From Hahella sp050299855 (GTDB lineage Bacteria; Pseudomonadota; Gammaproteobacteria; Pseudomonadales; Oleiphilaceae): a DNA stretch of 64,000 nt. The notes beneath the pieces are model-generated. The model was not told the origin of the DNA. It did no database searches and saw only the letters and a list, made by a program, of their open reading frames with translations. This document shows positions 43,920 through 53,188 of this stretch, one piece after another (within the stretch, counting starts at the first letter, position 1; each line of letters starts with the position of its first letter). The stretch covers positions 156,668-220,667 of the forward strand of contig JBNKWQ010000051.1 of assembly GCA_050299855.1 (NCBI GenBank), read 5' to 3'. A program made the position numbers and the translations under genes.

Positions 43920-44477
43920 TTATTCCCAACGCATGATACCGTTGTACTCAGTGCAACCTGTCACTGCACTAACGGCATCAGAAATGTAGACCTGTTGCTC
44001 TTCCGAGACCGGATAGGTTAAGTACTCTGAACACTTCGCACTTTGACCATTGCCTACCACTACTTTGGTTTCCGGCTTAAGGGTACAACTCACCATTTTA
44101 TCCAGCGGCGACCACTGGTAGCAGATTTCATAATCTGAACGGTAGGTTGAAATCCTACCACTGGGTTTATCGAACGCCCACCATTGTCCAAACTGACTGT
44201 TCGGGTTAGTACTATTCCACGCCCGGAAAATAGTCACCTGCGTGTTCGCCTTACTTTTATAGACCCTGCCCTGACACAATTTTCCTGCTTCCGGCTCCCC
44301 AATGGCTTCGTTTAAAAGCTGTGCATCCTGGGCAGGCTCAAAGTGAGAAGCTAATTCCGGCGGTAAATCCATACCACCAATGCAGGCCTGAGGTGTTGCT
44401 TTCACCTCATCAATAGGTGGAGAACCAGCACAGCCGTATAGCGCAACCAACAACAGGCTGACGAGCATCCTTTTCAT
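43920..44477 (-). CDS. Hypothetical lipoprotein
   Basis: 185 residues. The ATG follows AAAGGAGTGCGTT, a perfect ribosome site. Signal peptide with lipobox VALYGC: acylated Cys at 16, followed by Ala-Gly, so outer-membrane sorting is expected. The mature part has seven further cysteines, suggesting disulfides, and motifs such as GKLCQGRVYKSKANTQVTIF and FGQWWAFDKPSG. No family recognised. Monocistronic, next to ppsA on the same strand. Role unknown. Confidence 0.75.
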   Translation of the reverse strand: MKRMLVSLLLVALYGCAGSPPIDEVKATPQACIGGMDLPPELASHFEPAQDAQLLNEAIGEPEAGKLCQGRVYKSKANTQVTIFRAWNSTNPNSQFGQWWAFDKPSGRISTYRSDYEICYQWSPLDKMVSCTLKPETKVVVGNGQSAKCSEYLTYPVSEEQQVYISDAVSAVTGCTEYNGIMRWE

Positions 44478-44665
44478 AACGCACTCCTTTTAGATTTCTT
44501 TGGGTAAAAGTCCGATGATTTACTTATGGCTACTTTCGGAACATCCAGCCATTTTTCTTACTGGTTATTTATCAATACTGGATCAGGCAGGTGGATAGAT
44601 CAATTATTCTTCCCCTAATGACCCGCCTTTTTATACAGTGTCACCAACTGGAAATGCACAATCTT

Positions 44666-44825
44666 CTAATCCAACTGAATCTTCCAGTGCTGGCGCTCCA
44701 CCTGCAGTTTCGCCAGGTCCAGGATTTCATGGACCAGCCCAACTACTTCCGCATCCAGATTGTCCCAGGCAGTTTCGCCCGTTCTCAGGCTAGTCTTCAG
44801 ACTAACGAAGGTAGCTAAAAATCCC
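44666..44825 (-). pseudogene. 3' remnant of an unidentified gene
   Basis: The minus-strand frame closing at 44666 encodes a convincing protein tail (FVSLKTSLRTGETAWDN, then VVGLVHEILDLAKLQVE, then RQHWKIQLD, stop), rich in helix formers. It has no start codon or ribosome site, and the frame loses sense at about 44825, exactly where the next remnant begins. I read it as the C-terminal end of a lost cytoplasmic protein. Family not identified. Confidence 0.45.
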
Positions 44826-45240
44826 TTGCTCGAGTGGAAGAGGCTGTGCGCTCATTGGATATCGCCGCCCATGCCGGTACCGCCTTCGACGGCCGGCACC
44901 TGTATCAGATCTCTGGAGATCAAATCCTTAAGATCGACCCGAGCAATAGCGACATACTGGCAACAATTCCAGCGCCCAACGGTGGCGGCTCCAGTCCTAC
45001 CTGGGCTGACTCTGGACAGGGCAGTACCGGGACCGGAAAATTCTTAAATTGGACCCACAGACAGGGGCAATTCTTAACACCATCGAATCCAATCGCTTCG
45101 TAACCGGAGTTACCTGGGTGGAAGGCGAGTTCTGGCACGGCACCTGGGAAAATGAAGAGAGCGAATTGCGGAACCTGGACCCCAATACCGGAGAAGTCTT
45201 AAAGTGCCTTGATATGCCCACCGGGATCAGAAGCCCGTTA
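44826..45240 (+). pseudogene. Frameshifted beta-propeller gene remnant (glutamine cyclotransferase-like)
   Basis: Two adjacent frames together give one propeller-repeat protein. The first frame has VEEAVRSLDIAAHAGTAFDG, HLYQISGDQILKIDP and ATIPAPNGGG. After a shift near 45010 the second frame continues GQYRDRKILKLDPQTGAIL, RFVTGVTWVEGEFWHGTWE and NLDPNTGEVLKCLDMP. The pattern (HLYQI-GD-I-KIDP, GVTW-G-WHGTW) is that of YncE/SMP-30/glutamine-cyclotransferase-like proteins. There is no proper start, an indel at ~45010 and loss of the C-terminal part after ~45240. Non-functional. Confidence 0.7.
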
Positions 45241-45344
45241 ACTGCACAATCAATCTCATTGCTAAGTACTTGGGTTAATTGGAAATTACCTGGAGCCAGA
45301 TAAACATTAGCTGGATAGGTGTGAATCTGGTTCCGACTATTGTA

Positions 45345-45521
45345 TCAATCCATCGTGGCCTTAACAGGTTCTGGGGCTATACTTATATTGTCCATTGACA
45401 CTTTCAGGTCTGGGCTAGTCAGACCGTTCCAAAGTAAACGAATCAAGTTAACGTTACTTCCCTTCAGTGCCGTCGTAGCAGCAAAGTTTGGCATAGGGTT
45501 GGACCATGATGAATCGATCAT
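45345..45521 (-). pseudogene. 58-codon minus-strand frame, probable gene fragment
   Basis: MIDSSWSNPMPNFAATTALK, then SNVNLIRLLWNGLTSPD, then KVSMDNISIAPEPVKATMD, stop. The composition and the VSMDNISIAPEP segment resemble the last beta-strands of a secreted jelly-roll domain. No clear ribosome site. Located between the propeller remnant and the carbonic anhydrase gene, in a stretch of gene debris. Could be a real small gene; fragment is likelier. Confidence 0.35.
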
Positions 45522-45617
45522 TTTTATTTAATGTTTTTTTGAAATATAAATTTCTCCTATTTGGCCATTTAGTTATTTGCGCCAGATATTTGATTGTAGC
45601 CCTATCAGAGGTTTCAG

Positions 45618-46361
45618 ATGATTAAAAAATCTAGTGCAGCTCTCTCGCTGCTGGCCAGTGTACTGGTCTCCACCTCCGCTTTTTCCGCAGGCACCCATTG
45701 GTCCTATTCCGGTGAGGAAGGTCCTGCTCTCTGGGGTCAGTTAGACCCTGAGTTTGCCACCTGCGCCACCGGCAAAAACCAATCCCCCGTAAACCTGACC
45801 GGCATGGTTGAAGGAGAACTCCCCAAGATCGATATCAATTACAAAACAGGTGGTGGAGAAATCGTCAATAACGGCCACACCATCCAGGTCAACTATGCAT
45901 CAGGCAGCTCTATCAGTATTAACAGCCACCAGTTCGAGTTGAAACAGTTCCACTTCCATTCTCCCAGTGAGAATGCCATTGAGGGCCAAAACTTCCCGAT
46001 GGAAGGTCATTTCGTTCATGCCGATAAGGATGGCAACCTAGCCGTGATTGCGGTCATGTTCAAGGAAGGAGAGGCCAATACCGAGCTGGCCAAAGCCTGG
46101 GCACAAATGCCCAAAGAAGCTGGGGACAAGGTTCACCTGTCTGCCAGTGTTGATGCCACCAAACTACTGCCCGCAGACCACGACTATTACCGTTTCAACG
46201 GCTCCCTGACCACGCCACCTTGCTCCGAAGGAGTCTGGTGGCTGGTCATGAAGAACTACGACACAGCTTCTCCTGAGCAGATCAAGCAATTCACCCACAC
46301 CATGCATCATCCCAACAACCGACCTCTGCAGCCGGTGAATGCCCGGGTGATTGTGCAATAA
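45618..46361 (+). CDS. Alpha-class carbonic anhydrase, periplasmic
   Basis: 247 residues. Signal peptide 1-24 (to FSA) before GTHWSYSGEEGP. It hydrates CO2 to bicarbonate. Zinc ligands are H112 and H114 in FHFHSPSEN and H131 in EGHFVH; the proton-shuttle-type His and the Thr of GSLTTPPCSEGV (Thr gate) are present. C49 and the Cys in PPCSEG should form the disulfide common in bacterial alpha enzymes. Full length with all catalytic residues. Isolated gene followed by a strong hairpin. Confidence 0.95.
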   Translation: MIKKSSAALSLLASVLVSTSAFSAGTHWSYSGEEGPALWGQLDPEFATCATGKNQSPVNLTGMVEGELPKIDINYKTGGGEIVNNGHTIQVNYASGSSISINSHQFELKQFHFHSPSENAIEGQNFPMEGHFVHADKDGNLAVIAVMFKEGEANTELAKAWAQMPKEAGDKVHLSASVDATKLLPADHDYYRFNGSLTTPPCSEGVWWLVMKNYDTASPEQIKQFTHTMHHPNNRPLQPVNARVIVQ

Positions 46362-46380
46362 TTTCCTACTCTTCATTCTT

Positions 46381-46406
46381 GCGGGTGCCCGTGATCGGGC
46401 ACCCGC
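46381..46406 (+). terminator. Terminator hairpin after carbonic anhydrase gene
   Basis: GCGGGTGCCCG and CGGGCACCCGC pair perfectly (11 bp, four-base loop) 20 bases after the stop. It is GC-rich but followed by ACCATTTC, not a real T-run. Confidence 0.7.
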
Positions 46407-46732
46407 ACCATTTCAATATCCCTACTCTTTCTACAATAATGAAGTCTATTTCTGTTTTTTTTGCAATTCTTGACTGAGAAGTGAATCGCAAAAATCATTA
46501 CAAAATAGTCAGTTGGGTAACGCTTGACCATCTACAACTGGCCATGCCGGAACTGATCACTTGCTGTCTGTTTTGCCTGTTATTGCCGGCCCCCCTATTT
46601 GCCTACGCTGGTTGCTGGATGGGAGCCGCCACCGTCAAAGCCTGCTTGCTGACAACCCTGAAAACTGTGACGGCATGCTCCAGAGCATAATGCGCCGCAT
46701 TAAATGGCTAACAGGCCTGGACACGCCAGCCC
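46407..46732. other. Intergenic region, no gene recognised
   Basis: About 325 bases between the carbonic anhydrase and the convergent NTF2-like gene. Two overlapping plus-strand frames near 46480-46740 have no ribosome site and unlike translations; possible debris, nothing supportable. Confidence 0.35.
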
Positions 46733-47140
46733 TCACACACCATTGACTTCCTCATTGGGGTCGAACGAGTGATGCATATGCCGGACTTTCCATGCTCCGT
46801 CTTCGCGCTCCAGAACATAAGTCGTTCGTACCCCTGGGAGAGGCTTCGAGGAATACCGAAGTACTGCCGTGATACACGCCATATCGCCCGAAACAAATAC
46901 ACGGGTATTCTCTCGAATCAGGCTCCCGATTTCTCCGTTTTTGAAGAAACCCGCGACTTTAGCCTCATGATCCTCATAGGTACTGGAGTCACAGTTAGCA
47001 TGATTATCAAAGAAAACCACACCATCGTCGGAAACATGCAGAGACCTGAATTTATTGATGTTTCTGGAATAGAAGCACTGGTCATACTCATCCATGAATG
47101 ACTTAAAAGGTTGAATGGATTCCTCATCAAACAGTTCCAT
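46733..47140 (-). CDS. SnoaL/NTF2-like protein
   Basis: 135 residues. It follows GGGAGGGATGTGCC, a good ribosome site. The alpha-plus-beta layout of the NTF2-like fold: helical start FKSFMDEYDQCFYSRN, then VVFFDNHANCDSSTYEDHEAKVAGFFKNG, closing with strands ITAVLRYSSKPLPGVRTTYVLERED and WKVRHMHHSF. Similar proteins are annotated as nuclear transport factor 2 family or DUF4440. They may be small enzymes or ligand-binding proteins; no active-site assignment is possible. Alone, divergent from the solute-binding gene. Confidence 0.75.
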   Translation of the reverse strand: MELFDEESIQPFKSFMDEYDQCFYSRNINKFRSLHVSDDGVVFFDNHANCDSSTYEDHEAKVAGFFKNGEIGSLIRENTRVFVSGDMACITAVLRYSSKPLPGVRTTYVLEREDGAWKVRHMHHSFDPNEEVNGV

Positions 47141-47428
47141 GGCACATCCCTCCCGGATTACAGAACATCCAAACGACTTTCAGCTCCCCATGCTGGTTAT
47201 TGCCGAATAATCGGTCTAACCTAATATAGGTGATGTCTGTTTCTCATGTGAATGCTAATTTTGGTCTGACTACAGTTAGCCGCTTCGGCAATATCACTGC
47301 CAACGCAGTATCTGTGCAGCCATTCCAGCGATTGGCCGCAGCACAAAACCACTACTGAAGAGTCACTTACCTGGATGTTAGTGAGCGGCTTCAGAGTTCA
47401 GTGTTTGCAGGCTGATGGGGAGGACAAA

Positions 47429-48331
47429 ATGTTTTATAAAAGCATCAGGTTTTGTAAAAGCATAGTATTTTCCATAGTAGCAACCCTTTTCTTATCTCCA
47501 GTCGTTTTTGCCGAAACAAAGGATAATAGTGTCCTTGTCGTGAAGATGCGCAAGACAATATATAAGGATGAAATGGAGCAGAGAAATAATTATAAATATA
47601 AGTTACTTGAGTTACTGCTAGATAAAACTGAAAGCGAGTACGGTGAATATAAGATTGCGCTCACTGAGATACCGACCCAGGGACGGGTGATCACGGATGT
47701 TATTGATGGACGATTGGATATCATAATGACCGTGACTTCTCGAGAAAGAGAAATATCGATGATTCCTATAAGAATACCAATATATAAGGGTCTTTATGGG
47801 TATCGTATTTTTTTAATTAATAGAAGTGACCAATACAAGTTTGATGCCGTTGAAACTGAAGATGATCTAAAGAAACTGATTGCCGGCCAAGGTTCTCACT
47901 GGCCGGACTATAAAATACTGGAGGCAAATGGTTATAGGGTAGCTGGTACTTCTGAGCATGCCCTTCTCTATAGCATGCTTAAGGCAAAGCGGTTCGATTA
48001 CTTTCCCAGAGGAGTCCATGAACCTTGGCTGGAACTCAAACAACATCCGGATAGCGACTTTATCGTTGAACAAAAACTTTGTATTGCCTACCCCTCACCC
48101 GGATACATTTTTGTTACGCCTAAGAATAAAAAATTGGCTGAAAGACTAGAAAAAGGGTTCATGATCGCAATTGCGGATGGTAGCTTTGATCAGTTATTTT
48201 TCACGCACCCAGATATCAAAGAAACCTTGGATAGGGCACAACTTGGCAAAAGGAAGATATTCTATTTGGAAAATCCTCTTTTATCGAGAGAAACGCCATT
48301 GAGTATTGAAAAGTTATGGTATAGACCGTGA
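47429..48331 (+). CDS. Orphan family-3 solute-binding-like protein
   Basis: 300 residues from the ATG preceded by GGGGAGGACAAA. A signal peptide (MFYKSIRF to VVFA) comes before ETKDNSVLVV. The fold pattern is that of SBP_bac_3 proteins (TEIPTQGRVITDVIDGRLDIIMTVTSRERE; KKLIAGQGSHWPDYKILEANG; ADGSFDQLFFTHPDIKETLDRAQLG), but it is distant from transport binding proteins and has no permease or ATPase nearby. Many such orphan proteins in aquatic gammaproteobacteria are stand-alone and of unknown function. The gene is AT-richer than its neighbours, hinting at acquisition. Confidence 0.75.
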   Translation: MFYKSIRFCKSIVFSIVATLFLSPVVFAETKDNSVLVVKMRKTIYKDEMEQRNNYKYKLLELLLDKTESEYGEYKIALTEIPTQGRVITDVIDGRLDIIMTVTSREREISMIPIRIPIYKGLYGYRIFLINRSDQYKFDAVETEDDLKKLIAGQGSHWPDYKILEANGYRVAGTSEHALLYSMLKAKRFDYFPRGVHEPWLELKQHPDSDFIVEQKLCIAYPSPGYIFVTPKNKKLAERLEKGFMIAIADGSFDQLFFTHPDIKETLDRAQLGKRKIFYLENPLLSRETPLSIEKLWYRP

Positions 48332-48352
48332 CAACACAGCTCTGAGTTCCTG

Positions 48353-49636
48353 TCACCTTGCCAGAATGGCCGAGGCTTCCCTGACCAGCTGCACTGCACC
48401 TTTTTTCGGAGTCATCACTCCAAAGCCAATCTCATGGCTGATTCGCTGGAGAACGATAGCAACCTCCCCGGCCCCCTGTGGTGGTGTTGGAGGTAAGGGG
48501 CCAGTGAACGGGGCCAGTAAATCGATATATGTAGTCGTAGCCCGGCTGACGTCATCCAGCAGAGGGAAAAGCACCTGTCTCATGGCTGGAGAGGCAGGAA
48601 CCCCCCGATCGACACCTAGAATCTCTACTCCCCGTGGATCCATCACCAGGAAATTAGCGAGCGCCACAGCGACTTCAGGTACCTTGGAACCCGCCGCCAC
48701 CGAAAGCATTTGAGAAGGTTTGTAGTAGTGTCCTGGCTTACCTCCATTGGCCACCGGAAAGGGTATGAGAGAAAGTTCCTCGGACAAGCGTTGCTGGTAG
48801 TTCACAAACATATTGGAGTGGGCAAAATCCATCGAGGCATAGCCCAGCGTCAACGGCGAAGTTTCAATAGAGTGTTTATACAGCACCTGAATATCCGCCG
48901 GTACACAACCGTTAAACTCTCGGATGCGTGCCCAATAAGTAAACCATTCCACCGCATCCGCAGTTTCGAAATTCAGATTGCCTTCGGCATCGAAAAGCGC
49001 CTTGCCACGTTGCCTCAGCCAGTTTTCAAAGACGATTTCCAAGCCACTGGCATCCAGGGTGGCATAATAGTTCTCCCGTTTGTTGCGCTTGGCGAAAATC
49101 TCGCATTTATCGCTAAAGGCCTCCCAGGTGGTGCCGAACGTGGGCGGTTCTACTCCGACTTCTGCCCAGCTCTGCACATCGACGTAGGCAGAGGTGGAAT
49201 TAATCCCCAGATTCACCCCGTAGAGCTTGCCGTTAACTCGGCAGGAATTGATATTGTGTTCACCAAAACTCTCAATATCGAGTGTAGTACCGAGATAGTC
49301 ATCAAGCGGCAACAGCACCTCATTTTCGGCATACTCTTTCAGATAACGATAATCCATCTGGATGAGATCCGGGGTCTGCCGGGTGGCCACCTGGGTAACG
49401 AAACGCTGCCAGTAATCCAACCAGCTGGTGTATTCCGTTTCAATATTGATACCGGGATTAACCGCCTTGAATGCGTTAACAGCCCGGTTGGTCAGTTCTG
49501 CTCGTTCAGGGGTTCCCCACCACATGAAGCGAAGCCATTTATCCTCAGAAGCCGCTTTTGAGCCAAAGATGGCAAGGGCCATCCCAGCTGCTGCCCCGTT
49601 TAGAAATGTCCGACGAGTCAGGTCACAAGTTTTCAC
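48353..49636 (-). CDS. Tat-exported family-1 solute-binding protein (orphan)
   Basis: 427 residues. The N-terminus TRRTFLNGAAAGMALAIFG is a twin-arginine signal. The mature part matches sugar-type SBP_bac_1 proteins: WLRFMWWGTPERAELTN, YTSWLDYWQRFVTQVATRQTPDLIQMD, GKLYGVNLGINSTSAYVD, and a C-terminal FLVMDPRGVEILGVDRGVPASP. No ABC permease or ATPase is adjacent. Instead it lies 94 bp downstream of a GGDEF/EAL membrane protein on the same strand and is probably co-transcribed. A role as ligand-carrying partner of that sensor is possible; sugar uptake with distant partners is the alternative. Confidence 0.85.
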   Translation of the reverse strand: MKTCDLTRRTFLNGAAAGMALAIFGSKAASEDKWLRFMWWGTPERAELTNRAVNAFKAVNPGINIETEYTSWLDYWQRFVTQVATRQTPDLIQMDYRYLKEYAENEVLLPLDDYLGTTLDIESFGEHNINSCRVNGKLYGVNLGINSTSAYVDVQSWAEVGVEPPTFGTTWEAFSDKCEIFAKRNKRENYYATLDASGLEIVFENWLRQRGKALFDAEGNLNFETADAVEWFTYWARIREFNGCVPADIQVLYKHSIETSPLTLGYASMDFAHSNMFVNYQQRLSEELSLIPFPVANGGKPGHYYKPSQMLSVAAGSKVPEVAVALANFLVMDPRGVEILGVDRGVPASPAMRQVLFPLLDDVSRATTTYIDLLAPFTGPLPPTPPQGAGEVAIVLQRISHEIGFGVMTPKKGAVQLVREASAILAR

Positions 49637-49690
49637 CAGAGATCCTCCTTCTCAGGATTCATTACCACCGACATTATTGGTCTGATCGGG

Positions 49691-49733
49691 GTTAGATACT
49701 ACTAAGTTAGATACTACTAGTTAGACACCACTA
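49691..49733. repeat. 14-bp tandem triplication touching a stop codon
   Basis: GTTAGATACTACTA, GTTAGATACTACTA and a third copy GTTAGACACCACTA (two mismatches) occur within 43 bases; the last includes the stop codon of the GGDEF/EAL gene. On the minus strand it adds several spare TAG codons. Confidence 0.8.
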
Positions 49734-52709
49734 GATCGTAAGCTCACTCTTAACCTTGATCAGCACCTCTGAAGCCGGCATCGGATGTGCAAAATAATAG
49801 CCTTGAACCTGGGAACAGCCCTCCTTCTTCAGTAGTTGCAGCTGTTGAGCAGTCTCGACGCCTTCCGCAATGGACTCAACTCCAAGGGAAGAACACAGGC
49901 CGCATACCGCATGTACCACCGCTTGACTGTCCCTGGAATACACGACGTCATGGACAAACGACCTGTCTATCTTGATCTTGTCAAAATTGAATTTCCGAAT
50001 GTAGCTCAAGCTGGAGTATCCGGTACCGAAATCGTCCATGGCGATGTGCACTCCCATACCCCGTAACGTCTCCAATATCGCAATGGAGGAACAGGTATCC
50101 TCCATCAATATCCCTTCTGTTATTTCCAGCTCCAGACGGTGGGGGGCGAGGCCGGATGATGACAGTGCCTCTTCGATATCTTCCATGAGTGTCTCGCTAC
50201 GAAATTGTACCGGCGATATATTTACTGCCACCAGGAGATTGTCGGGCCATTGCATCGCATCGTTGCATGCCTGCATCAAAACCCATCTACCGATACGGCT
50301 GATGAGCCCGGTTTCCTCAGCGATAGGGATAAAATCCGCCGGAGAAATAAAACCGCGATACTTATGCTTCCAGCGCAAAAGCGCTTCAAAGCCTTCAATA
50401 TTGTTGCGTTCAAGTCCTATTTGCGATTGGTAGTACAGTTCCAGCTCGTTGGCTTCCATTGCATGTCGCAAGTCCAGTTCCAAAGCACGTTTGGCTTGGA
50501 TCTGCGCATCCATTTCAGGTTCAAAGAACCAGTAGGTATTACGGCCCTCTCGTTTGGCCCGATACAGCGCCATGTCACCACACTTCATCAACTTGTCGGG
50601 ATCCTTTCCATCTGTGGGAGCCATGGCAATGCCCACAGAGATGCCCACCACAATATTTTGTCCATCAATATCATAAGGCAAGCCGACGGTATGGATGATG
50701 CGGCTTGAAATTCGGGCGGCGTCTTCGGTTTGAGGATTATCGGTCAGCAGAATGGCAAATTCATCGCCGCCGAGGCGTGCAACTTTATCCATCTCACGAA
50801 GACACGAGCACAGCCGTTCTGCGACAGCGACCAACAACTGATCACCGACCGGATGACCCAAGGTATCATTGACCGTTTTAAACTGGTCCAGATCCATATA
50901 GAGCAGGGCCACACTTTGCTGTGGCTTCATATCGGCTAATATCCGCTTGAATTTATCCCGGAATAATCTTCGGTTAGCCATACCGGTCAAAGTATCGTGA
51001 TGGGCCAGATGGGTGATCTTCTCTTCCTGTCGGCGTCTTTCAGTAATGTCCTCATGGATAGAAACCAAGCCGCCTTCAGGGGTTCTGGCGGTTTTGACGA
51101 CGATAGTACGCTCATTGCGAAAATTCATGATCTGCTGGCTGTTCATGAAGGCCAATCGCCCTTCCGGCTTGTCTCTCTTGCTGTCGGGGTTGATCAGTTT
51201 TGCACCGTTGGCAGTGCAGGCCATCAGGATATCCCGCAGTGGCGTTCCCACCGACACCTGATCGGGAGTCAGATCATAAAGTGTCAGAAACCGGCTATTG
51301 CTCATCAACAGCTGATCATTCGCGTCAATCAGGCACATACCCTGGGGAATGCTCTCAATGGCGGCGGAAAGACGCTCAAACTGGGTTCTTATCTTAGCTT
51401 GCGATTCGTCCAGCAGCCGTTGACGGGCATCCGCCAGATCGACCATCAGATCATTAAAGGAGTGTGCCAAGGCACCAATTTCGTCTCTTCTTTCCAGCAT
51501 CCCTACAGGCATATCATGGGTAAGTTCCTCACTCTTTCGCAACCGCAAAACAAATTCCTTGAGCCTTTCGATCGGCCTGGTGAGTTGCGCTGATAAGAAT
51601 AGTCCCATCAGGAGCAGAACAACCGCGACAAGACTGGTGACGCCGGCCACCACCCAACGTGCCTCGGTGATGGTGCGGTTGGTATTCTCTGTCGCTTGCT
51701 GGTAGCGCTTGCGGGCTTCCATTTCCATTCCCTGAAGCGCCGAAGCCAGAGCGATATCCGCCCGGGTCAGCTCCATTCTCGGTATCACCGTCCCGGAATG
51801 GAACAAGTTGGCCCGACGCCAGATGTCATGGACACCAACCGGCCCCACAACCGCCTGCGACAGCTGTTCCAGTTGTTCGGAGATATTGCTGCTCTCTCGC
51901 AGATACCCTGCGTCCCTGAGTCTGGGCGCAATTTTCTGATATTCGGAAGTCAACGCCTGAATGGCGGTCTCATGAAGCTGGGTTTGCCGGTTGCCGCTTT
52001 TGACAGAGTTGTTTGAATGAGAGTGGATCAGGCCGTTAACAAGCTCACCAAGTTGGAACTTCATCAGGTAGAGACTTTGCACCACAGGCCAGATATTCTG
52101 AATGCCATAATTCGAGCTGGACAATTTATCCCTGCCCTCGCGGATTCCTTCACCCTCCTCGAAGGTGGGGGAAGAGAGGGGCTGAGTAAAATCAGAACTC
52201 AAACTATCAAGCAGCATATTCAGTTCAACAATACTGTCTGTCGCCTGCTGTATCTGTTCCTCGTACTGTTTCTGCAGGGCGGCCTTGGTGTCACAAATCG
52301 TCGACAGATTGCCAATAGCATGTATCAGCTCATCCAGGGCTGATCTTACCTTTACCTCATATTCCCGGATTCCGACCTCGTTCAGAAAGGTCGCAAGACC
52401 CTCTATAACGGTTAAGTCCTTCTTCAACGAACCATTGAGCAACAGCCGATGGGAACCATCGGCCGCCTCACAGGCCACCAAAAGATCATGGGCCCTGTTG
52501 GTCAGGCTACGCATGGCATTGGATGCGTTGATCGCATTGGTGAGTAAAGGCAAGTTTATTTGAGTGGTCGATGTCACCGAGGTTGCAACCGTATTGGTAT
52601 AACTTAAGCCGATCCAGCCACTGACAAAGGCAATTACCGCAACAGTGATTGCAGCGCAAAATACCTTAAAGCGAAGACGACTTGTGAATACCTGCAACCA
52701 TTGTTTCAA
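49731..52709 (-). CDS. Membrane GGDEF-EAL cyclic-di-GMP enzyme with HAMP and PAS
   Basis: 992 residues. Start is TTG with AGGAAG five bases upstream. Helix ~13-33, periplasmic sensor domain ~35-365 (largely helical, four-helix-type), helix ~366-390, HAMP ~390-445, PAS ~455-560, GGDEF ~575-730, EAL ~740-985. The cyclase site RLGGDEFAILL is intact; the RxxD inhibitory site was not checked. The EAL site is intact too (EGFEALLRWKH, NISPVQFRSE, ELEITEGILME, DDFGTGYSSLSYI, KIDRSFVHD). It can therefore both make and degrade c-di-GMP in response to a periplasmic signal. The adjacent Tat binding protein and two PilZ proteins in the window suggest partners. Confidence 0.92.
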   Translation of the reverse strand: MKQWLQVFTSRLRFKVFCAAITVAVIAFVSGWIGLSYTNTVATSVTSTTQINLPLLTNAINASNAMRSLTNRAHDLLVACEAADGSHRLLLNGSLKKDLTVIEGLATFLNEVGIREYEVKVRSALDELIHAIGNLSTICDTKAALQKQYEEQIQQATDSIVELNMLLDSLSSDFTQPLSSPTFEEGEGIREGRDKLSSSNYGIQNIWPVVQSLYLMKFQLGELVNGLIHSHSNNSVKSGNRQTQLHETAIQALTSEYQKIAPRLRDAGYLRESSNISEQLEQLSQAVVGPVGVHDIWRRANLFHSGTVIPRMELTRADIALASALQGMEMEARKRYQQATENTNRTITEARWVVAGVTSLVAVVLLLMGLFLSAQLTRPIERLKEFVLRLRKSEELTHDMPVGMLERRDEIGALAHSFNDLMVDLADARQRLLDESQAKIRTQFERLSAAIESIPQGMCLIDANDQLLMSNSRFLTLYDLTPDQVSVGTPLRDILMACTANGAKLINPDSKRDKPEGRLAFMNSQQIMNFRNERTIVVKTARTPEGGLVSIHEDITERRRQEEKITHLAHHDTLTGMANRRLFRDKFKRILADMKPQQSVALLYMDLDQFKTVNDTLGHPVGDQLLVAVAERLCSCLREMDKVARLGGDEFAILLTDNPQTEDAARISSRIIHTVGLPYDIDGQNIVVGISVGIAMAPTDGKDPDKLMKCGDMALYRAKREGRNTYWFFEPEMDAQIQAKRALELDLRHAMEANELELYYQSQIGLERNNIEGFEALLRWKHKYRGFISPADFIPIAEETGLISRIGRWVLMQACNDAMQWPDNLLVAVNISPVQFRSETLMEDIEEALSSSGLAPHRLELEITEGILMEDTCSSIAILETLRGMGVHIAMDDFGTGYSSLSYIRKFNFDKIKIDRSFVHDVVYSRDSQAVVHAVCGLCSSLGVESIAEGVETAQQLQLLKKEGCSQVQGYYFAHPMPASEVLIKVKSELTI

Positions 52710-53188
52710 TGGTACTTCCTCATAGCCAATCTAACCCTATTGGTTTGTATCGGCCCTCAGGGTACTGCTTACTTACATGCGCGGTCTTCCTTTCCCCAAC
52801 CTCGTGCCTTAATACATTTGGAATGTGTGGAACTATCTAATAAGAATAGACATCCGGCACCCAGAAAACCACATTTTAGCGGAGAAAATTGAAGTGTAAT
52901 CTGCTGAAGTTACGGGTGTGACGTCTCGATTGACGCCGGGTGGACGACAAAATGCTGACTCCGCCCCTTCACTGACGCCGAAGTCGCCGAACACTTGGGA
53001 CAGGAGGTATAGAAAAAAACAGCTTTCTGACCTCCATATCCCGTTTTATCACCGCTCCAAAATTTAATGGTCTATCTCCTTGATCAAATCCTGTTGAGTT
53101 GTTAGTCATCGACTGTTAACCAGTTTTCATCCTGAAACGCCAACCTTCCTTGCAGGCCGCGCTTGCAGGCCGCGCTTGGAATTTTAAT
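52710..53188. other. Intergenic region with a short direct repeat
   Basis: About 480 bases without a convincing gene between the GGDEF/EAL gene and azlD. A 13-bp direct repeat CTTGCAGGCCGCG lies at 53149-53161 and 53162-53174, immediately downstream of azlD. Nothing else recognised. Confidence 0.5.

Noticed and set aside
46481..46690. Short plus-strand frame with a hydrophobic centre as a small membrane protein
   Set aside because: No ribosome site, overlaps another equally open frame, and the downstream part runs towards the NTF2-like gene; not enough evidence.
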